DNA of 32,828 bases from Alphaproteobacteria bacterium (GCA_018666135.1 JABJAN010000009.1:1-32828); one strand, 5' to 3'; positions 1-8,738 are shown, counted from the first letter of the stretch. The notes: generated from the letters alone by a model not told the origin. A program made the numbers and translations.

Positions 1-310
<310 letters not shown>

Positions 311-567
311 AACTGAATATGCGCAAATACATGCCATATTCCTAAAGCCCACTTATGTTAGTCTTTTTCAAAGCTAAATACTGCATTTAAAAAAATACAA
401 TAAATAATCAATTATTCCAAGATTCACGTAAGCGGACATATTTGACAAAAACGATTACTCGTCTATCAGACATCGCCGCCCGCGAATCCCTTCCTATCTC
501 TTACATTTTCAAACAGCCGAAGCAAAAGCTTCCAAAATTTTTTCCTCTCAGTTAGAGAGAGTAGCGG
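311..567 (-). other. rRNA operon leader with boxB/boxA-like antitermination site
   Basis: This leader lies between the putative rRNA promoter and mature 16S. Read on the minus strand, a small hairpin GAAGC-TTTT-GCTTC (519-532) is followed at once by GCTGTTTGAAAAT (505-517), which differs from the E. coli rrn boxA core GCTCTTTAACAAT at only a few positions. The order boxB then boxA is that of rRNA antitermination sites that recruit Nus factors. Nearer the gene, an inverted repeat GAATATG/CATATTC (315-321 with 335-341) could be part of the precursor-16S processing structure. The assignment rests on motif similarity and position only. Confidence 0.6.
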
Positions 568-596
568 TTTATAGGACTGATTTAAGAACATGTCAA
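568..596 (-). promoter_or_regulatory. sigma-70 promoter of the rRNA operon
   Basis: On the minus strand there is a perfect -35 hexamer TTGACA (591-596), a 17-bp spacer and a near-consensus -10 TATAAA (568-573), pointing into the 16S gene about 250 nt downstream. The DNA just upstream (597-640) is extremely A/T-rich with T- and A-runs, as expected of an UP element that strengthens rRNA promoters. This is the best-matching promoter I found in the window. Confidence 0.8.
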
Positions 597-790
597 ACAT
601 AAAAAACTGTTTTTTAATATTTTATTATTGTTTTTTCCAACATCCAGAGATCGAGATATAATCCATCCCAAATCATGTATATTTTATAATTAAATTAGGT
701 TTATGCCTGTCATAATGTAATTATTAAAAATATTTTAAATTTAGAGTCAGATTAGAATTAGAATGCGATTATATGCCATCTGATTGCACT
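597..790. other. A/T-rich gap between patB-like gene and rRNA promoter
   Basis: This stretch lies between the end of the upstream minus-strand gene and the rRNA promoter. The part nearest the promoter (597-640) is a likely UP element. I see no ORF with a ribosome-binding site and no convincing intrinsic terminator for the upstream gene. Confidence 0.5.
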
Positions 791-1963
791 TCACTCACTA
801 TCAGAAAATGCTACTTGTAGCCTATCTAACGCCGAATCTAACATTTGTAGTGGCATCGCAATATTAAAACGCATGAATCCCTGCCCACCAGTGCCGAAAA
901 CCTCCCCATGGCTGGCAATTACTTTGGATTTTTCTTCTATTTTTTTCTTATAGTCAGACAGGCTCAGATTCAAAGAGCGATAGTCAACCCAAGCAAGATA
1001 AGTTGATTCTAAAGGCATTGATGATAATCCATATATTTGGTTGATTCGCGAATCAAATAAAGCCTTGTTTTTTTCAAGATATATTAACAGCTGGCCAAGC
1101 CATTTTTCACCCTCATTATAAGCTGCTTTAGTCATAGCAACACCAAAGCTATTTGGAGATATTGCAAGCGCCTGAAGAACATCGTCAAACTGTTTACGAA
1201 GTTTGGTGTCTTGGATAATGACATTACCTGTATGCATTGACGGTATATTAAATGTTTTCGAAGCTGAAGTTAGGGTTACAAGATACGGCTTCGCAGACGG
1301 AACAGCTTTTTCAAATGGGCGATGTGTGTATCCGCTATATACCAAATCATGATGTATCTCATCTGAAACAATCAGCAAATTATGTCTTTGTGCAAATAAG
1401 GCTGCCTCCTCTAATTCTTTAGCACTCCACACACGACCACCTGGATTATGAGGGGAACATAATAAAAGCATTTTCTCATTGCCTGTCAGATATTCTGCTG
1501 TGGCTTCAAAATCCATTTGATATTTGCCGCTAGCATTTTTTACCAAAGGCGATTCTATAATCTGTCTTCCTGAGGCGCGAATGATTCGTGAGAATGCGTG
1601 ATAAACAGGAGTAAATATTACAACACCATCTCCTGGATTAGTAAAAGCCTGTATTAAAAGCGCTATTGAATTGACGGTGCCATGAGTAGATGAGAGTGAT
1701 TCTGGGTGAATATGCCACTGGTGGCGTCGCTCCATCCACCCGCAGATTGCCTGTCTATATTCGTCATCTTCGCGGCTATAGCCATAAATACCATGCTCTG
1801 CTAGCTGGCTAATACACTTTATAACAGCCTCTGGTGCCTGAAATTCCATATCAGCAATCCACATTGGAATTGCTTCATCTGGTAAAACACCATAAGCAGA
1901 TGGCAATGAATCCCACTTAACTGAATTAGTACCAATTCGATTATGTATCTTGTCAAATTGCAT
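791..1963 (-). CDS. patB: PatB/MalY-family pyridoxal-phosphate C-S lyase / aminotransferase
   Basis: This 390-residue fold-type-I PLP enzyme most resembles the PatB/MalY branch (cystathionine beta-lyase-like C-S lyases) of class I/II aminotransferases. Seen in the sequence: a THGTVNSI cofactor-phosphate loop (about 93-100), the SPHNPGG segment (170-176), DEIHHDLVY with the pyridine-ring Asp201, the Schiff-base Lys236 in SASKTFN, and a C-terminal Arg in GFMRFNIA. DEIHHDL and SASKTFN are characteristic of PatB/MalY. Length matches the family. The expected role is beta-elimination of cystathionine, cysteine or related thioethers to a thiol, pyruvate and ammonia. It starts at an ATG with a weak AAGGG upstream and lies divergent from the next gene. 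A true aminotransferase activity cannot be excluded; the symbol is by family only. Confidence 0.85.
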   Translation of the reverse strand: MQFDKIHNRIGTNSVKWDSLPSAYGVLPDEAIPMWIADMEFQAPEAVIKCISQLAEHGIYGYSREDDEYRQAICGWMERRHQWHIHPESLSSTHGTVNSIALLIQAFTNPGDGVVIFTPVYHAFSRIIRASGRQIIESPLVKNASGKYQMDFEATAEYLTGNEKMLLLCSPHNPGGRVWSAKELEEAALFAQRHNLLIVSDEIHHDLVYSGYTHRPFEKAVPSAKPYLVTLTSASKTFNIPSMHTGNVIIQDTKLRKQFDDVLQALAISPNSFGVAMTKAAYNEGEKWLGQLLIYLEKNKALFDSRINQIYGLSSMPLESTYLAWVDYRSLNLSLSDYKKKIEEKSKVIASHGEVFGTGGQGFMRFNIAMPLQMLDSALDRLQVAFSDSE

Positions 1964-2056
1964 AGATTAACCCTTATCTGAAAATTGCATTTATGCTCTT
2001 AGCAAAATTTAAAAACTAAAATTAAACAATACATGCTTTAAGTCACTATTAAATTG

Positions 2057-2070
2057 TGAATAATTATTCA
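2057..2070. promoter_or_regulatory. 14-bp perfect palindrome in divergent intergenic region
   Basis: TGAATAATTATTCA is a perfect palindrome located about 30 bp upstream of the SDR start and between two divergently transcribed genes, a typical position for an operator. No regulator gene lies next to it. In A/T-rich DNA such a palindrome can arise by chance. Confidence 0.25.
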
Positions 2071-2101
2071 GGAAATTTAGTAAAATAGGCGGAAAAATAA
2101 A

Positions 2102-2935
2102 ATGAGACAATCAATTTTAATCACAGGGTGTTCAAGTGGTATTGGTCTTGATTGCGCCTTAAAATTTAAACAAAATGACTGGCTAGTTATAGCCTCCTGC
2201 AGACGGCCACAAGATGTGGAATTATTAAAAGCGTCTTATAATCTTGAAACAGTTCATATTGACTATGAAAAACCTGAAACAATCCATAGCGGCTTTAAGG
2301 CAGCGCTTGCCCTAAGTGGGGGCAAGATAGATGTTCTATTTAATAATGGTGCTTATGCTATTCCTGCGGCAGTTGAAGACTTACCAACAGATGCTTTGCG
2401 TTCTCTTTTTGAGGCTAATTTCTTTGGCTGGCACACATTAACACGCCTAGCACTGCCTATAATGTTCAAACAAAAATCAGGGAGAATTATCCAAAATTCA
2501 TCTGTTTTAGGGTTTGCTGCCATGCGATTTAGAGGCGCATATAATGCAAGTAAATTCGCACTGGAGGGTCTCACTGATACATTACGGCTTGAGCTTGAAG
2601 GAAGCGGTGTAAAAATTATTTTAATTGAACCAGGCCCTATCAGAACTAAAATCAGAGAAAATGCGTTTGCTCAATTTCAAAAATGGGTGCCATGGCAAAA
2701 ATCACGACAACGTTCTATTTACCAAACTGAACTAATTCCCCGTTTATCTGCGCTAAACCCACCAAAAGATATGTTTGAGTTATCCGCATCTGCTGTAAGT
2801 AACGCTGTGTGGAAGGCAGCCACTTGCAAGACACCTCACACCAGATATCGGATTACTTGGGCGACAACATTAATGATGATTACCAAACGACTATTTCCAA
2901 CCAAATTTGCTGACTATATTTGCAAACGCTTTTAA
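2102..2935 (+). CDS. short-chain dehydrogenase/reductase (SDR family)
   Basis: A 277-residue classical SDR oxidoreductase, cytoplasmic and NAD(P)(H)-dependent. Visible motifs are the dinucleotide-binding TGCSSGIG (8-15), the NNGA structural motif (81-84), the catalytic serine in QNSS (about 134) and the YxxxK pair Tyr147/Lys151 in YNASK. An Arg-rich segment after beta-2 (ASCRRP) hints at NADPH preference. The C-terminal third (QKWVPWQKSRQRS) is like that of uncharacterised bacterial SDRs of 270-280 residues. The substrate cannot be read from the sequence. It starts at ATG with AGGCGG a few bases upstream, is apparently a single-gene unit, and converges on the next gene. Confidence 0.88.
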   Translation: MRQSILITGCSSGIGLDCALKFKQNDWLVIASCRRPQDVELLKASYNLETVHIDYEKPETIHSGFKAALALSGGKIDVLFNNGAYAIPAAVEDLPTDALRSLFEANFFGWHTLTRLALPIMFKQKSGRIIQNSSVLGFAAMRFRGAYNASKFALEGLTDTLRLELEGSGVKIILIEPGPIRTKIRENAFAQFQKWVPWQKSRQRSIYQTELIPRLSALNPPKDMFELSASAVSNAVWKAATCKTPHTRYRITWATTLMMITKRLFPTKFADYICKRF

Positions 2936-2993
2936 ATATAACGCTATAAAAAAAACCTACATGACATGACATCACGTTCAATAGCCTTGAAGT

Positions 2994-3764
2994 TTAATAA
3001 GACTGCATCCAGTCAAGAGATTTATCTGTTTCTCCAGCTGGTATATATTCAGCACCAAAATATCCAGAATACCCATCTGCTAGCAACTCCGCAAATAACT
3101 CAGAATAAGAAAAAGAGTTGTAATTTGGCTCATTTCGATTAGGAAAAGCAGCGAATTGTATATGAAAAATGTTCTTCTTTAGCAAAGAATATGCCTCTAA
3201 AAGACCTGTTTTAGAGCCTGTCATATGAAGCATATGAAAGCAGTCGAACATAACGCCTAATTTGCTAGAATTCACTTTATTTATTACCTCAATTGCGAGC
3301 TGTGGCTCAGACATAAAATATCCTGGCACTGAATTAGTATTAATTGGCTCAATTATCACCTGTATTTTCGTATCTTTTACCTTATTCAGCGCATAATCAA
3401 TATTCTGACATAATGTATCAAGCGCAGCAGAAGAAGAAGTAATACCTGAAACCAAATGTATATAAGCTGCATTTGCCTCAGCTGCATAATCTATCGCTTG
3501 ATCAATAGCTTGCCTTGCTTGATGTGTAGCCTCTGGCAGTGCTGATAGACCAAATTGTCCTTGCTCACCTTTCGCTGTATTTATGGCAAGCAATGGAATC
3601 GATGCATCTTCACATGCTTTTCTTATCTGCCTTGCTGGAATATTATATGGTCGCTGGCATTCCACTGCAGAAAAACCTGCCTCTGCTGACCTAGCTATCG
3701 CCTCTGTAAGCTTATATTCTGTAAATAAATAGCCTAGATTTGCTGATAATGCATAAGCTCCCAC
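2994..3764 (-). CDS. hyi: hydroxypyruvate isomerase-like TIM-barrel protein
   Basis: A 256-residue AP-endonuclease-2/xylose-isomerase-like TIM barrel, closest to the Hyi (hydroxypyruvate isomerase) family in length and motifs. Hyi interconverts hydroxypyruvate and tartronate semialdehyde in glyoxylate metabolism. The expected metal and catalytic residues are present: Glu139 in IIEPIN, Asp174 in MFDCFHM, Gln203 in HIQFA, and Glu239 in GAEYIPAG. The usual IADxPGRHEP is altered to FAAFPNRNEP, so specificity may differ. It is a single-gene unit, divergent from gloA and convergent with the SDR. Family assignment is solid. The exact substrate is an inference, since no tartronate semialdehyde reductase or glyoxylate carboligase is nearby. 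Confidence 0.78.
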   Translation of the reverse strand: MGAYALSANLGYLFTEYKLTEAIARSAEAGFSAVECQRPYNIPARQIRKACEDASIPLLAINTAKGEQGQFGLSALPEATHQARQAIDQAIDYAAEANAAYIHLVSGITSSSAALDTLCQNIDYALNKVKDTKIQVIIEPINTNSVPGYFMSEPQLAIEVINKVNSSKLGVMFDCFHMLHMTGSKTGLLEAYSLLKKNIFHIQFAAFPNRNEPNYNSFSYSELFAELLADGYSGYFGAEYIPAGETDKSLDWMQSY

Positions 3765-3882
3765 CTCACTTCTCCTATTTTTGATTTGTGAATCGATTTA
3801 GTTAAAATTGTTTTTATTTTAAAGATCAGTTATTAGCTGTTTAATGCTATTTAATCTTACATGAGATCAGGGGATGCTATCA

Positions 3883-4323
3883 ATGCGATATGTTCATACT
3901 ATGGTTAGAATTAAAAATCTTGAGGAATCACTCCAATTTTATTGCACCAAATTAGGGCTTATTGAAACCAGTAGATATGATTCAGAAAAGGGTCGATTTA
4001 CTAATGTGTTCTTATCCGCACCTAAGGATACCACTTCTGTAAAGCAAAATAGAGCGCCAGAATTAGAGCTTACCTATAACTGGGATCCCGAAGATTATGT
4101 AGGTGGCAGAAACTTTGGTCATCTTGCATACCGTGTAGATGACATTTACCAGACCTGTCAGGATTTAATAGATAAAGGGGTTACTATCAACCGCCCACCT
4201 CGTGATGGCTATATGGCATTTATAAAATCTCCTGATGGTATTTCCATAGAACTCCTTCAAGAAGGAGAAAAACAACCTATTCAAGAACCGTGGCAATCTA
4301 TGCCTAATATAGGAAATTGGTAG
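3883..4323 (+). CDS. gloA: lactoylglutathione lyase (glyoxalase I)
   Basis: Glyoxalase I converts the methylglyoxal-glutathione hemithioacetal to S-lactoylglutathione in the cytoplasm. With the start used here the protein has 146 residues and the metal ligands fall at His5 (VHTM), Glu62 (LELTYN), His80 (FGHLAY) and Glu123 (ISIELLQ), close to the pattern of the E. coli enzyme. An in-frame ATG lies three codons upstream at 3874, but AGGGG directly abuts that codon. The same AGGGG is nine bases ahead of the ATG at 3883, the proper spacing, so 3883 is preferred. It is followed five bases later by gloB, giving a complete glutathione-dependent glyoxalase operon. Confidence 0.95.
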   Translation: MRYVHTMVRIKNLEESLQFYCTKLGLIETSRYDSEKGRFTNVFLSAPKDTTSVKQNRAPELELTYNWDPEDYVGGRNFGHLAYRVDDIYQTCQDLIDKGVTINRPPRDGYMAFIKSPDGISIELLQEGEKQPIQEPWQSMPNIGNW

Positions 4324-4328
4324 AAGAT

Positions 4329-5102
4329 ATGGCGCCTATAAAGATAGTCCAATTCCCTTATCTTTCTGATAATTATGGTATCTTATTGCATGATGAAGAT
4401 TCACAACAGACCATAGCAATTGATGCTGGTGATGCAGATGCCTATAATCACATACTTCAATCTAGGGGCTGGATTTTATCGCAAATTTGGGTCACCCATC
4501 ATCACTGGGACCATACAGACGGTATAAAAGAACTTTATCAGCGATGGAAATGTGAGGTGATTGGGCCAAAAGCACATTCGCAAGCGCCAATCGCACATTT
4601 ATCACATGGCCTGAGAGCAGGTGATACATTACAATTTGGAAACTCGCTCGTTCAAATTTTGCATACACCAGGTCATACTCTGGATATGATAAATTATTAT
4701 TTTCCAGAAGAAAAAATCCTGTTTTCAGGGGATACCCTATTTTCACTTGGCTGTGGCAGAGTTTTTGAAGGTGATATGGACATGATGTATCACAGCTTAT
4801 GCCAATTTTTGACCCTACCAGATGATATATCTATTTACTGTAGTCATGAGTACACAAGAGCGAATGGTCGTTTTGCCTTAACTGTTGATGCTGAAAATCA
4901 GGATCTTATCTCTCGCATGAGTGAGGTTGAAAAATTGCTTGATGCTGGACAGCCAACTATTCCAACGAATTTAGGCATTGAGAAAAAAACAAATCCGTTT
5001 CTCCGCACCTCTGATTCTTCAATAAGAAAAAAACATGGCTTAGAAAACGCCAGCGCAAGTGACGTTTTTGCAGCTCTTAGAACAGCTAAAGATAACTTCT
5101 AA
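4329..5102 (+). CDS. gloB: hydroxyacylglutathione hydrolase (glyoxalase II)
   Basis: This metallo-beta-lactamase-fold thioesterase hydrolyses S-lactoylglutathione to D-lactate and glutathione. From the ATG at 4329 it is 257 residues, the usual size. The metal-binding HxHxDH motif is His57-x-His59-x-Asp61-His62 (THHHWDHTDG); further ligands are His116 (TPGH), bridging Asp135 (SGDTLF) and His173 (CSHEYT). The FLRT motif and basic C-terminal segment (SIRKKHGL) match glutathione-binding regions of the family. A TTG at 4317 overlaps the end of gloA in another frame and was not taken as start. The five-base gap after gloA indicates a two-gene operon. Confidence 0.95.
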   Translation: MAPIKIVQFPYLSDNYGILLHDEDSQQTIAIDAGDADAYNHILQSRGWILSQIWVTHHHWDHTDGIKELYQRWKCEVIGPKAHSQAPIAHLSHGLRAGDTLQFGNSLVQILHTPGHTLDMINYYFPEEKILFSGDTLFSLGCGRVFEGDMDMMYHSLCQFLTLPDDISIYCSHEYTRANGRFALTVDAENQDLISRMSEVEKLLDAGQPTIPTNLGIEKKTNPFLRTSDSSIRKKHGLENASASDVFAALRTAKDNF

Positions 5103-5112
5103 TTTATATATT

Positions 5113-5146
5113 ATTACCTATTTTTAGGTATTACCTATTTTTAGGC
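5113..5146. repeat. two tandem 17-bp repeats, each with a small inverted repeat
   Basis: ATTACCTATTTTTAGG(T/C) occurs twice head to tail (5113-5129 and 5130-5146). Each copy contains CCTA-TTTT-TAGG. The first copy extends to TACCTA-TTTT-TAGGTA. It lies between the convergent ends of gloB and the CWC gene and is followed by AAAAAATTTT. It may act as a weak bidirectional transcription end or be a local duplication. Confidence 0.55.
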
Positions 5147-5155
5147 GAAAAAATT

Positions 5156-5383
5156 TTACGATAATAATTCGTTTTTATCTGCTTTTCTTTGCTCAGACTT
5201 CTTTTTACGCATTTTGATAATCTGTTTTGATTTACCTTGTGTTAAACAATCAGGACAAACACATTTCCCTGCTAGGTCAAAATTCTGTCTTAGGTTTGGA
5301 AGATTATAGCACCAACATGCCTTTTCAGTATTAGATCCACATTGAAATTTTGTGCCACACTCATCACATTGCAAGAGACTCAT
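5156..5383 (-). CDS. cysteine-rich CWC family protein
   Basis: A 75-residue protein with eight cysteines arranged as CDEC (6, 9), Cys15, CWC (23-25) and CVCPDC (41, 43, 46), followed by a lysine/arginine-rich tail. The ACWC and CxCPxC blocks match the small cysteine-rich CWC family, found widely in Proteobacteria with unknown function; metal (zinc) binding is the obvious inference. It lies 76 nt downstream of typA on the same strand and could be cotranscribed with it. It ends close to the tandem repeat that separates it from gloB. There is no signal peptide, so it is cytoplasmic. Confidence 0.8.
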   Translation of the reverse strand: MSLLQCDECGTKFQCGSNTEKACWCYNLPNLRQNFDLAGKCVCPDCLTQGKSKQIIKMRKKKSEQRKADKNELLS

Positions 5384-5459
5384 GCCACTTCCCTTTTTAT
5401 CTGCAGTGAAGGTTTGTCAGTCAAGTATCATATTTTATGAAAAAGCGATAAATATATTT

Positions 5460-7271
5460 CTAGTTTCTCGCCGCTTTTTTTCTTTCATGCGACATAAGAT
5501 ATTGTTTGCGCAATCGCAAATTCAATGGGGTTACTTCAAGCAGCTCATCCTGATTCAAATAAGCCATCATATCCTCAAGAGAGAGATGACGTGGGGGTGA
5601 GAGGGTAACCGCATCATCGGTTCCTGAGGCGCGCACATTTGTAAGTTTTTTGCCTTTTAAAACATTTACTTCAAGATCATTATCCCGGTTATGCTCACCC
5701 ACAATCATGCCCATATAAACAGGCGTTTGATGAGAGACGAACATATCTCCTCGTTCTTGAAGATTAAACAAAGCATAGGCAACAGCTTGCCCTGTATCAT
5801 TGGATATTAAAACCCCATTTCTACGCCCTGCAACATCCCCCTTATATGCAGCATAGCTATGAAACAAGCGATTGATAACCCCTGTGCCACGCGTATCTGT
5901 AAGGAACTTACTTTGAAAGCCAATAAGACCGCGCGAAGGCGCAAGGAAAGTCAATCTAGTTTTACCAGCGCCAACTTCGCGCATATCTGCCATTTCAGCT
6001 TTTCGACGATTCAGAGAGTCAATAACGGTGCTTGAATATTCTGTATCTACATCAATGATAACCTCTTCAATAGGTTCAAGCCGCTGTCCATTTTCTTCAC
6101 GATATAACACTCTTGGACGAGATACGGTGAGCTCAAACCCTTCTCGGCGCATAGTTTCTATCAATACACCAAGTTGCAATTCGCCTCTTCCGCCAATTTC
6201 AAATGAATCCTTATTATCACTCTCAGCAAAGGTAATTGCTACATTTGTTTCTGCCTCTGCTAATAAGCGTTGGCGAATCATGGTTGATGTAACTTTTTTG
6301 CCTTCTTGACCTGCAAAAGGTGAATCATTCACCGTAATTGTAACCGACATTGTAGGCGGATCAATGGGGGTTGATTTAAGAGGCTCTTTTAGTTCTGCAT
6401 TACATATTGTATCTGCAACAGACGCTTTGGTTAAACCTGCAATACAGATAATGTCTCCCGCTTCAACTCTATCTACTGGCACTCTGGTAGTGCCTTCAAA
6501 ATGCATTAATTTTGTTAACCGACCAAGTTCTATAACGCTACCATCAAGTCCGATTGCTTTTACTTGGTCATTCATTTTAGCCGTGCCTTGCACAACTTTA
6601 CCAGTTAAACACCTACCCAAGAACTGATCTGAATCCAGCAAAGTTGCAAGCATAGCAAAAGGGGCTTGTAAATCCTGACTTGGCGCTGGGACGTGCTCTA
6701 TTATAAGATCCAATAATGGCTTGAGAGAGATGCGTTCATCATCTAATTCACGCACACACCAGCCATTTCTTCCTGATGCATATAGAATCGGAAATTCAAG
6801 CTGTTGTTCATTTGCATCAAGTGCAACAAATAAATCAAATACCTCATCTACCACCTCTTCAGCGCGGCTATCTGGTTTATCAACCTTGTTAATAATCACA
6901 ATTGGTTGCAAACCAAGGGCAAGAGCTTTACCTAAAACAAATTTTGTTTGCGGCATTGGACCCTCGGCAGCATCGGTCAACAAAATAACACCATCCGCCA
7001 TATGAAGTACACGCTCTACCTCACCGCCAAAATCAGCGTGCCCAGGTGTATCAATAATGTTAATTCTAACATCTTGCCAACGAATAGAAGTTGGCTTAGC
7101 AAGGATAGTGATCCCTCTTTCTTTTTCAAGATCCCCCGAATCCATCAAGCGCTCTGTTACAGATTGGTTTTCACGAAACATTCCAGACTGCTTCATAATC
7201 GAATCAATTAATGTTGTTTTACCATGATCAACGTGAGCAATAATGGCAATATTGCGTAGTTCTTGAGTCAT
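5460..7271 (-). CDS. typA: translational GTPase TypA/BipA
   Basis: A 603-residue ribosome-associated GTPase of the EF-G/LepA superfamily, involved in ribosome assembly and stress adaptation. G1 is AHVDHGKTTL (12-21), G3 is DTPGH (74-78) and G4 is NKVD (128-131), followed by the beta-barrel domain, two EF-G-like alpha/beta domains and the BipA-specific C-terminal region (about 480-603, RERGDMFVSHQTPVYMGMIV and the ANVRASGTD-like segment). Length is that of the family. It starts at ATG with AAGGA ten bases upstream. It sits downstream of tdk-pncA on the same strand, with a 79-nt leader containing two overlapping hairpins. Confidence 0.97.
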   Translation of the reverse strand: MTQELRNIAIIAHVDHGKTTLIDSIMKQSGMFRENQSVTERLMDSGDLEKERGITILAKPTSIRWQDVRINIIDTPGHADFGGEVERVLHMADGVILLTDAAEGPMPQTKFVLGKALALGLQPIVIINKVDKPDSRAEEVVDEVFDLFVALDANEQQLEFPILYASGRNGWCVRELDDERISLKPLLDLIIEHVPAPSQDLQAPFAMLATLLDSDQFLGRCLTGKVVQGTAKMNDQVKAIGLDGSVIELGRLTKLMHFEGTTRVPVDRVEAGDIICIAGLTKASVADTICNAELKEPLKSTPIDPPTMSVTITVNDSPFAGQEGKKVTSTMIRQRLLAEAETNVAITFAESDNKDSFEIGGRGELQLGVLIETMRREGFELTVSRPRVLYREENGQRLEPIEEVIIDVDTEYSSTVIDSLNRRKAEMADMREVGAGKTRLTFLAPSRGLIGFQSKFLTDTRGTGVINRLFHSYAAYKGDVAGRRNGVLISNDTGQAVAYALFNLQERGDMFVSHQTPVYMGMIVGEHNRDNDLEVNVLKGKKLTNVRASGTDDAVTLSPPRHLSLEDMMAYLNQDELLEVTPLNLRLRKQYLMSHERKKAARN

Positions 7272-7303
7272 TTTAAAGGAGTCCTTAGAAAAGAAAAATA
7301 TAA

Positions 7304-7341
7304 AACCTGTGTCCTATAGGTTTCTTGCTATAAAAGAAACG
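7304..7341 (-). promoter_or_regulatory. two overlapping alternative hairpins in the typA leader
   Basis: Read on the minus strand, GTTTCTT/AAGAAAC (7335-7341 with 7321-7327) and AAACCT/AGGTTT (7319-7324 with 7304-7309) share the AAAC bases and so cannot form together. The second is followed by TATATTTTT. This could be a terminator of pncA or an attenuator-like switch ahead of typA. The stems are short, so support is modest. Confidence 0.3.
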
Positions 7342-7350
7342 AAAATATGC

Positions 7351-7992
7351 TTATTCTGGAATTTTTTCTAATAAGGTGATACCAGACTGTTGCATTGCCT
7401 CAAGCTGATGAGCAAGAGAACCATCTAAATCGATGGCTCGGCAGGCAGGTAAAACCACATGAACATCAAAATCAAGACGTGCTGCATCAAGTGCTGAATA
7501 TGCAACACAGTAATCTGTTGCAAGACCTGCAAGATATAGTGTTTGAATGTTTTTGGCACGTAACCAGCCATCAAGACCAGTGACGGTGCGACCATCATTT
7601 TCAAAAAAAGCAGAATAGCTATCTATTTCACTTCGAAATCCTTTACGAATAATCGTTTGAGCAGCCTGGCTATTTAATTCTGGGTGAAACTCTGCTCCGA
7701 CACTATTTTGAATACAGTGATCTGGCCATAGAGTTTGCTTACCATACGGCATTTCTATAACAGAAAATGGCTGTTTTTCTGCATGGGAGCTTGCAAAACT
7801 CGAATGATCTTTTGGATGCCAATCTTGGGTTAATACACTATTTTCAGCCCGCTTTATTAACTGATTAATCGGATGCACAACCAAATCACCTTGTTCAACT
7901 GCTAATGCACCCCCAGGGCAAAAATCTAATTGTACATCAATCACCAACAAACACGCATTATTTGCTGCAATTGTTTTATTTTTAGAATTCAT
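7351..7992 (-). CDS. pncA: nicotinamidase
   Basis: A 213-residue isochorismatase-fold amidase hydrolysing nicotinamide to nicotinate for NAD salvage. The catalytic triad is visible: Asp19 (VIDVQLDF), Lys117 (IRKGF) and Cys162 (GLATDYCVAYS). Metal ligands are Asp57 and His59 in QDWHP plus His63, and GLATDYCV is a hallmark of PncA. Length matches the bacterial family. Its ATG overlaps the tdk stop by four bases (ATGA), so the two are translationally coupled. Pyrazinamidase-type side activity would be expected for the family. Confidence 0.94.
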   Translation of the reverse strand: MNSKNKTIAANNACLLVIDVQLDFCPGGALAVEQGDLVVHPINQLIKRAENSVLTQDWHPKDHSSFASSHAEKQPFSVIEMPYGKQTLWPDHCIQNSVGAEFHPELNSQAAQTIIRKGFRSEIDSYSAFFENDGRTVTGLDGWLRAKNIQTLYLAGLATDYCVAYSALDAARLDFDVHVVLPACRAIDLDGSLAHQLEAMQQSGITLLEKIPE

Positions 7993-8579
7993 TGTGGTGT
8001 TCCTTCATCCATAGCTTTTGACCAATGGTGCCTGCATAAAGATATATATTTATCATTACCACCAATTTCAATTTGGGCGCCATCCTTAATCACCGTTCCG
8101 TCATCAGATTGACGAATCACCATGGTTGCTTTTTTGCCACAATGACAGATTGTGCGAATTTCTCTAATATCGTCCGCAATCGCTAGCAATTCTGCTGAAC
8201 CTGGGAATAGCTTTCCTTGAAAATCTGTTCGCAGACCGTAGCACATAACAGGCAGACCAAGCTGGTCAGCAATTTTAGCCAATTGCCATACCTGTTCTTT
8301 TGATAAAAACTGAGCTTCATCTACCAACACACAAGCACGCTTATTGTTTGAATGAGAGGTTTCTATTAATGACCAAAGGTCGGTATCTTCGCGAAAGGTA
8401 AAGGCGTTCGCATCAATACCAATTCTAGACGAGATAACACCTGGACCGCTGCGGGTATCAAGCTTAGCAGTAAGCAGTAGGGTCTGCATTCCTCGTTCTT
8501 GATAATTATGCGATGCTTGTAATAAAATTGTGGATTTGCCAGCATTCATCGCAGAATAAGAAAAATATAGTTTTGCCAA
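7989..8579 (-). CDS. tdk: thymidine kinase (type II)
   Basis: ATP:thymidine 5'-phosphotransferase of the pyrimidine salvage pathway, 196 residues. The P-loop is in SAMNAGKST (9-17), the Mg-binding/catalytic DE pair is Asp87-Glu88 (VLVDEAQF), the CYGLRTDF segment (113-120) matches the family, and the lasso/zinc region has CHC (145-147) and CRHH (182-185). The start appears to be TTG (codon 8577-8579), because the protein begins exactly where other Tdk proteins do (MAKLYF...) and AAAGAG lies seven bases upstream; no ATG fits. It forms an overlapping pair with pncA. Confidence 0.94.
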   Translation of the reverse strand: MAKLYFSYSAMNAGKSTILLQASHNYQERGMQTLLLTAKLDTRSGPGVISSRIGIDANAFTFREDTDLWSLIETSHSNNKRACVLVDEAQFLSKEQVWQLAKIADQLGLPVMCYGLRTDFQGKLFPGSAELLAIADDIREIRTICHCGKKATMVIRQSDDGTVIKDGAQIEIGGNDKYISLCRHHWSKAMDEGTPQ

Positions 8580-8738
8580 TTTAATACTCTTTTTTGCTTA
8601 TTTCCAAAACCCCTGAGTACGCCAAAGATGTCAAACTACACGCTATTTAGCAATATTCAGGATCGCTAAAAGATAGATATTTTTAAAATTTTTTTATATT
8701 TTTATCTTCATATGTTATTCAACTTGAGAATAACCACA

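Noticed and set aside
2936-2993. Terminator between the SDR gene and the hyi-like gene
   Set aside because: Only an A-run and a very short complementarity (TATAACGCTATA) are present, with no stable stem.
4317-4328. Upstream TTG start for gloB overlapping the end of gloA
   Set aside because: The ATG at 4329 gives the normal GloB N terminus and length, and the four extra residues are not a family feature.
5113-5146. CRISPR-like repeat
   Set aside because: There are only two direct copies without spacers and no cas genes nearby.
6028-7005. Plus-strand open frames lying over typA
   Set aside because: They are antisense to a well-conserved GTPase gene, have no family features or SD, and arise from its codon composition.
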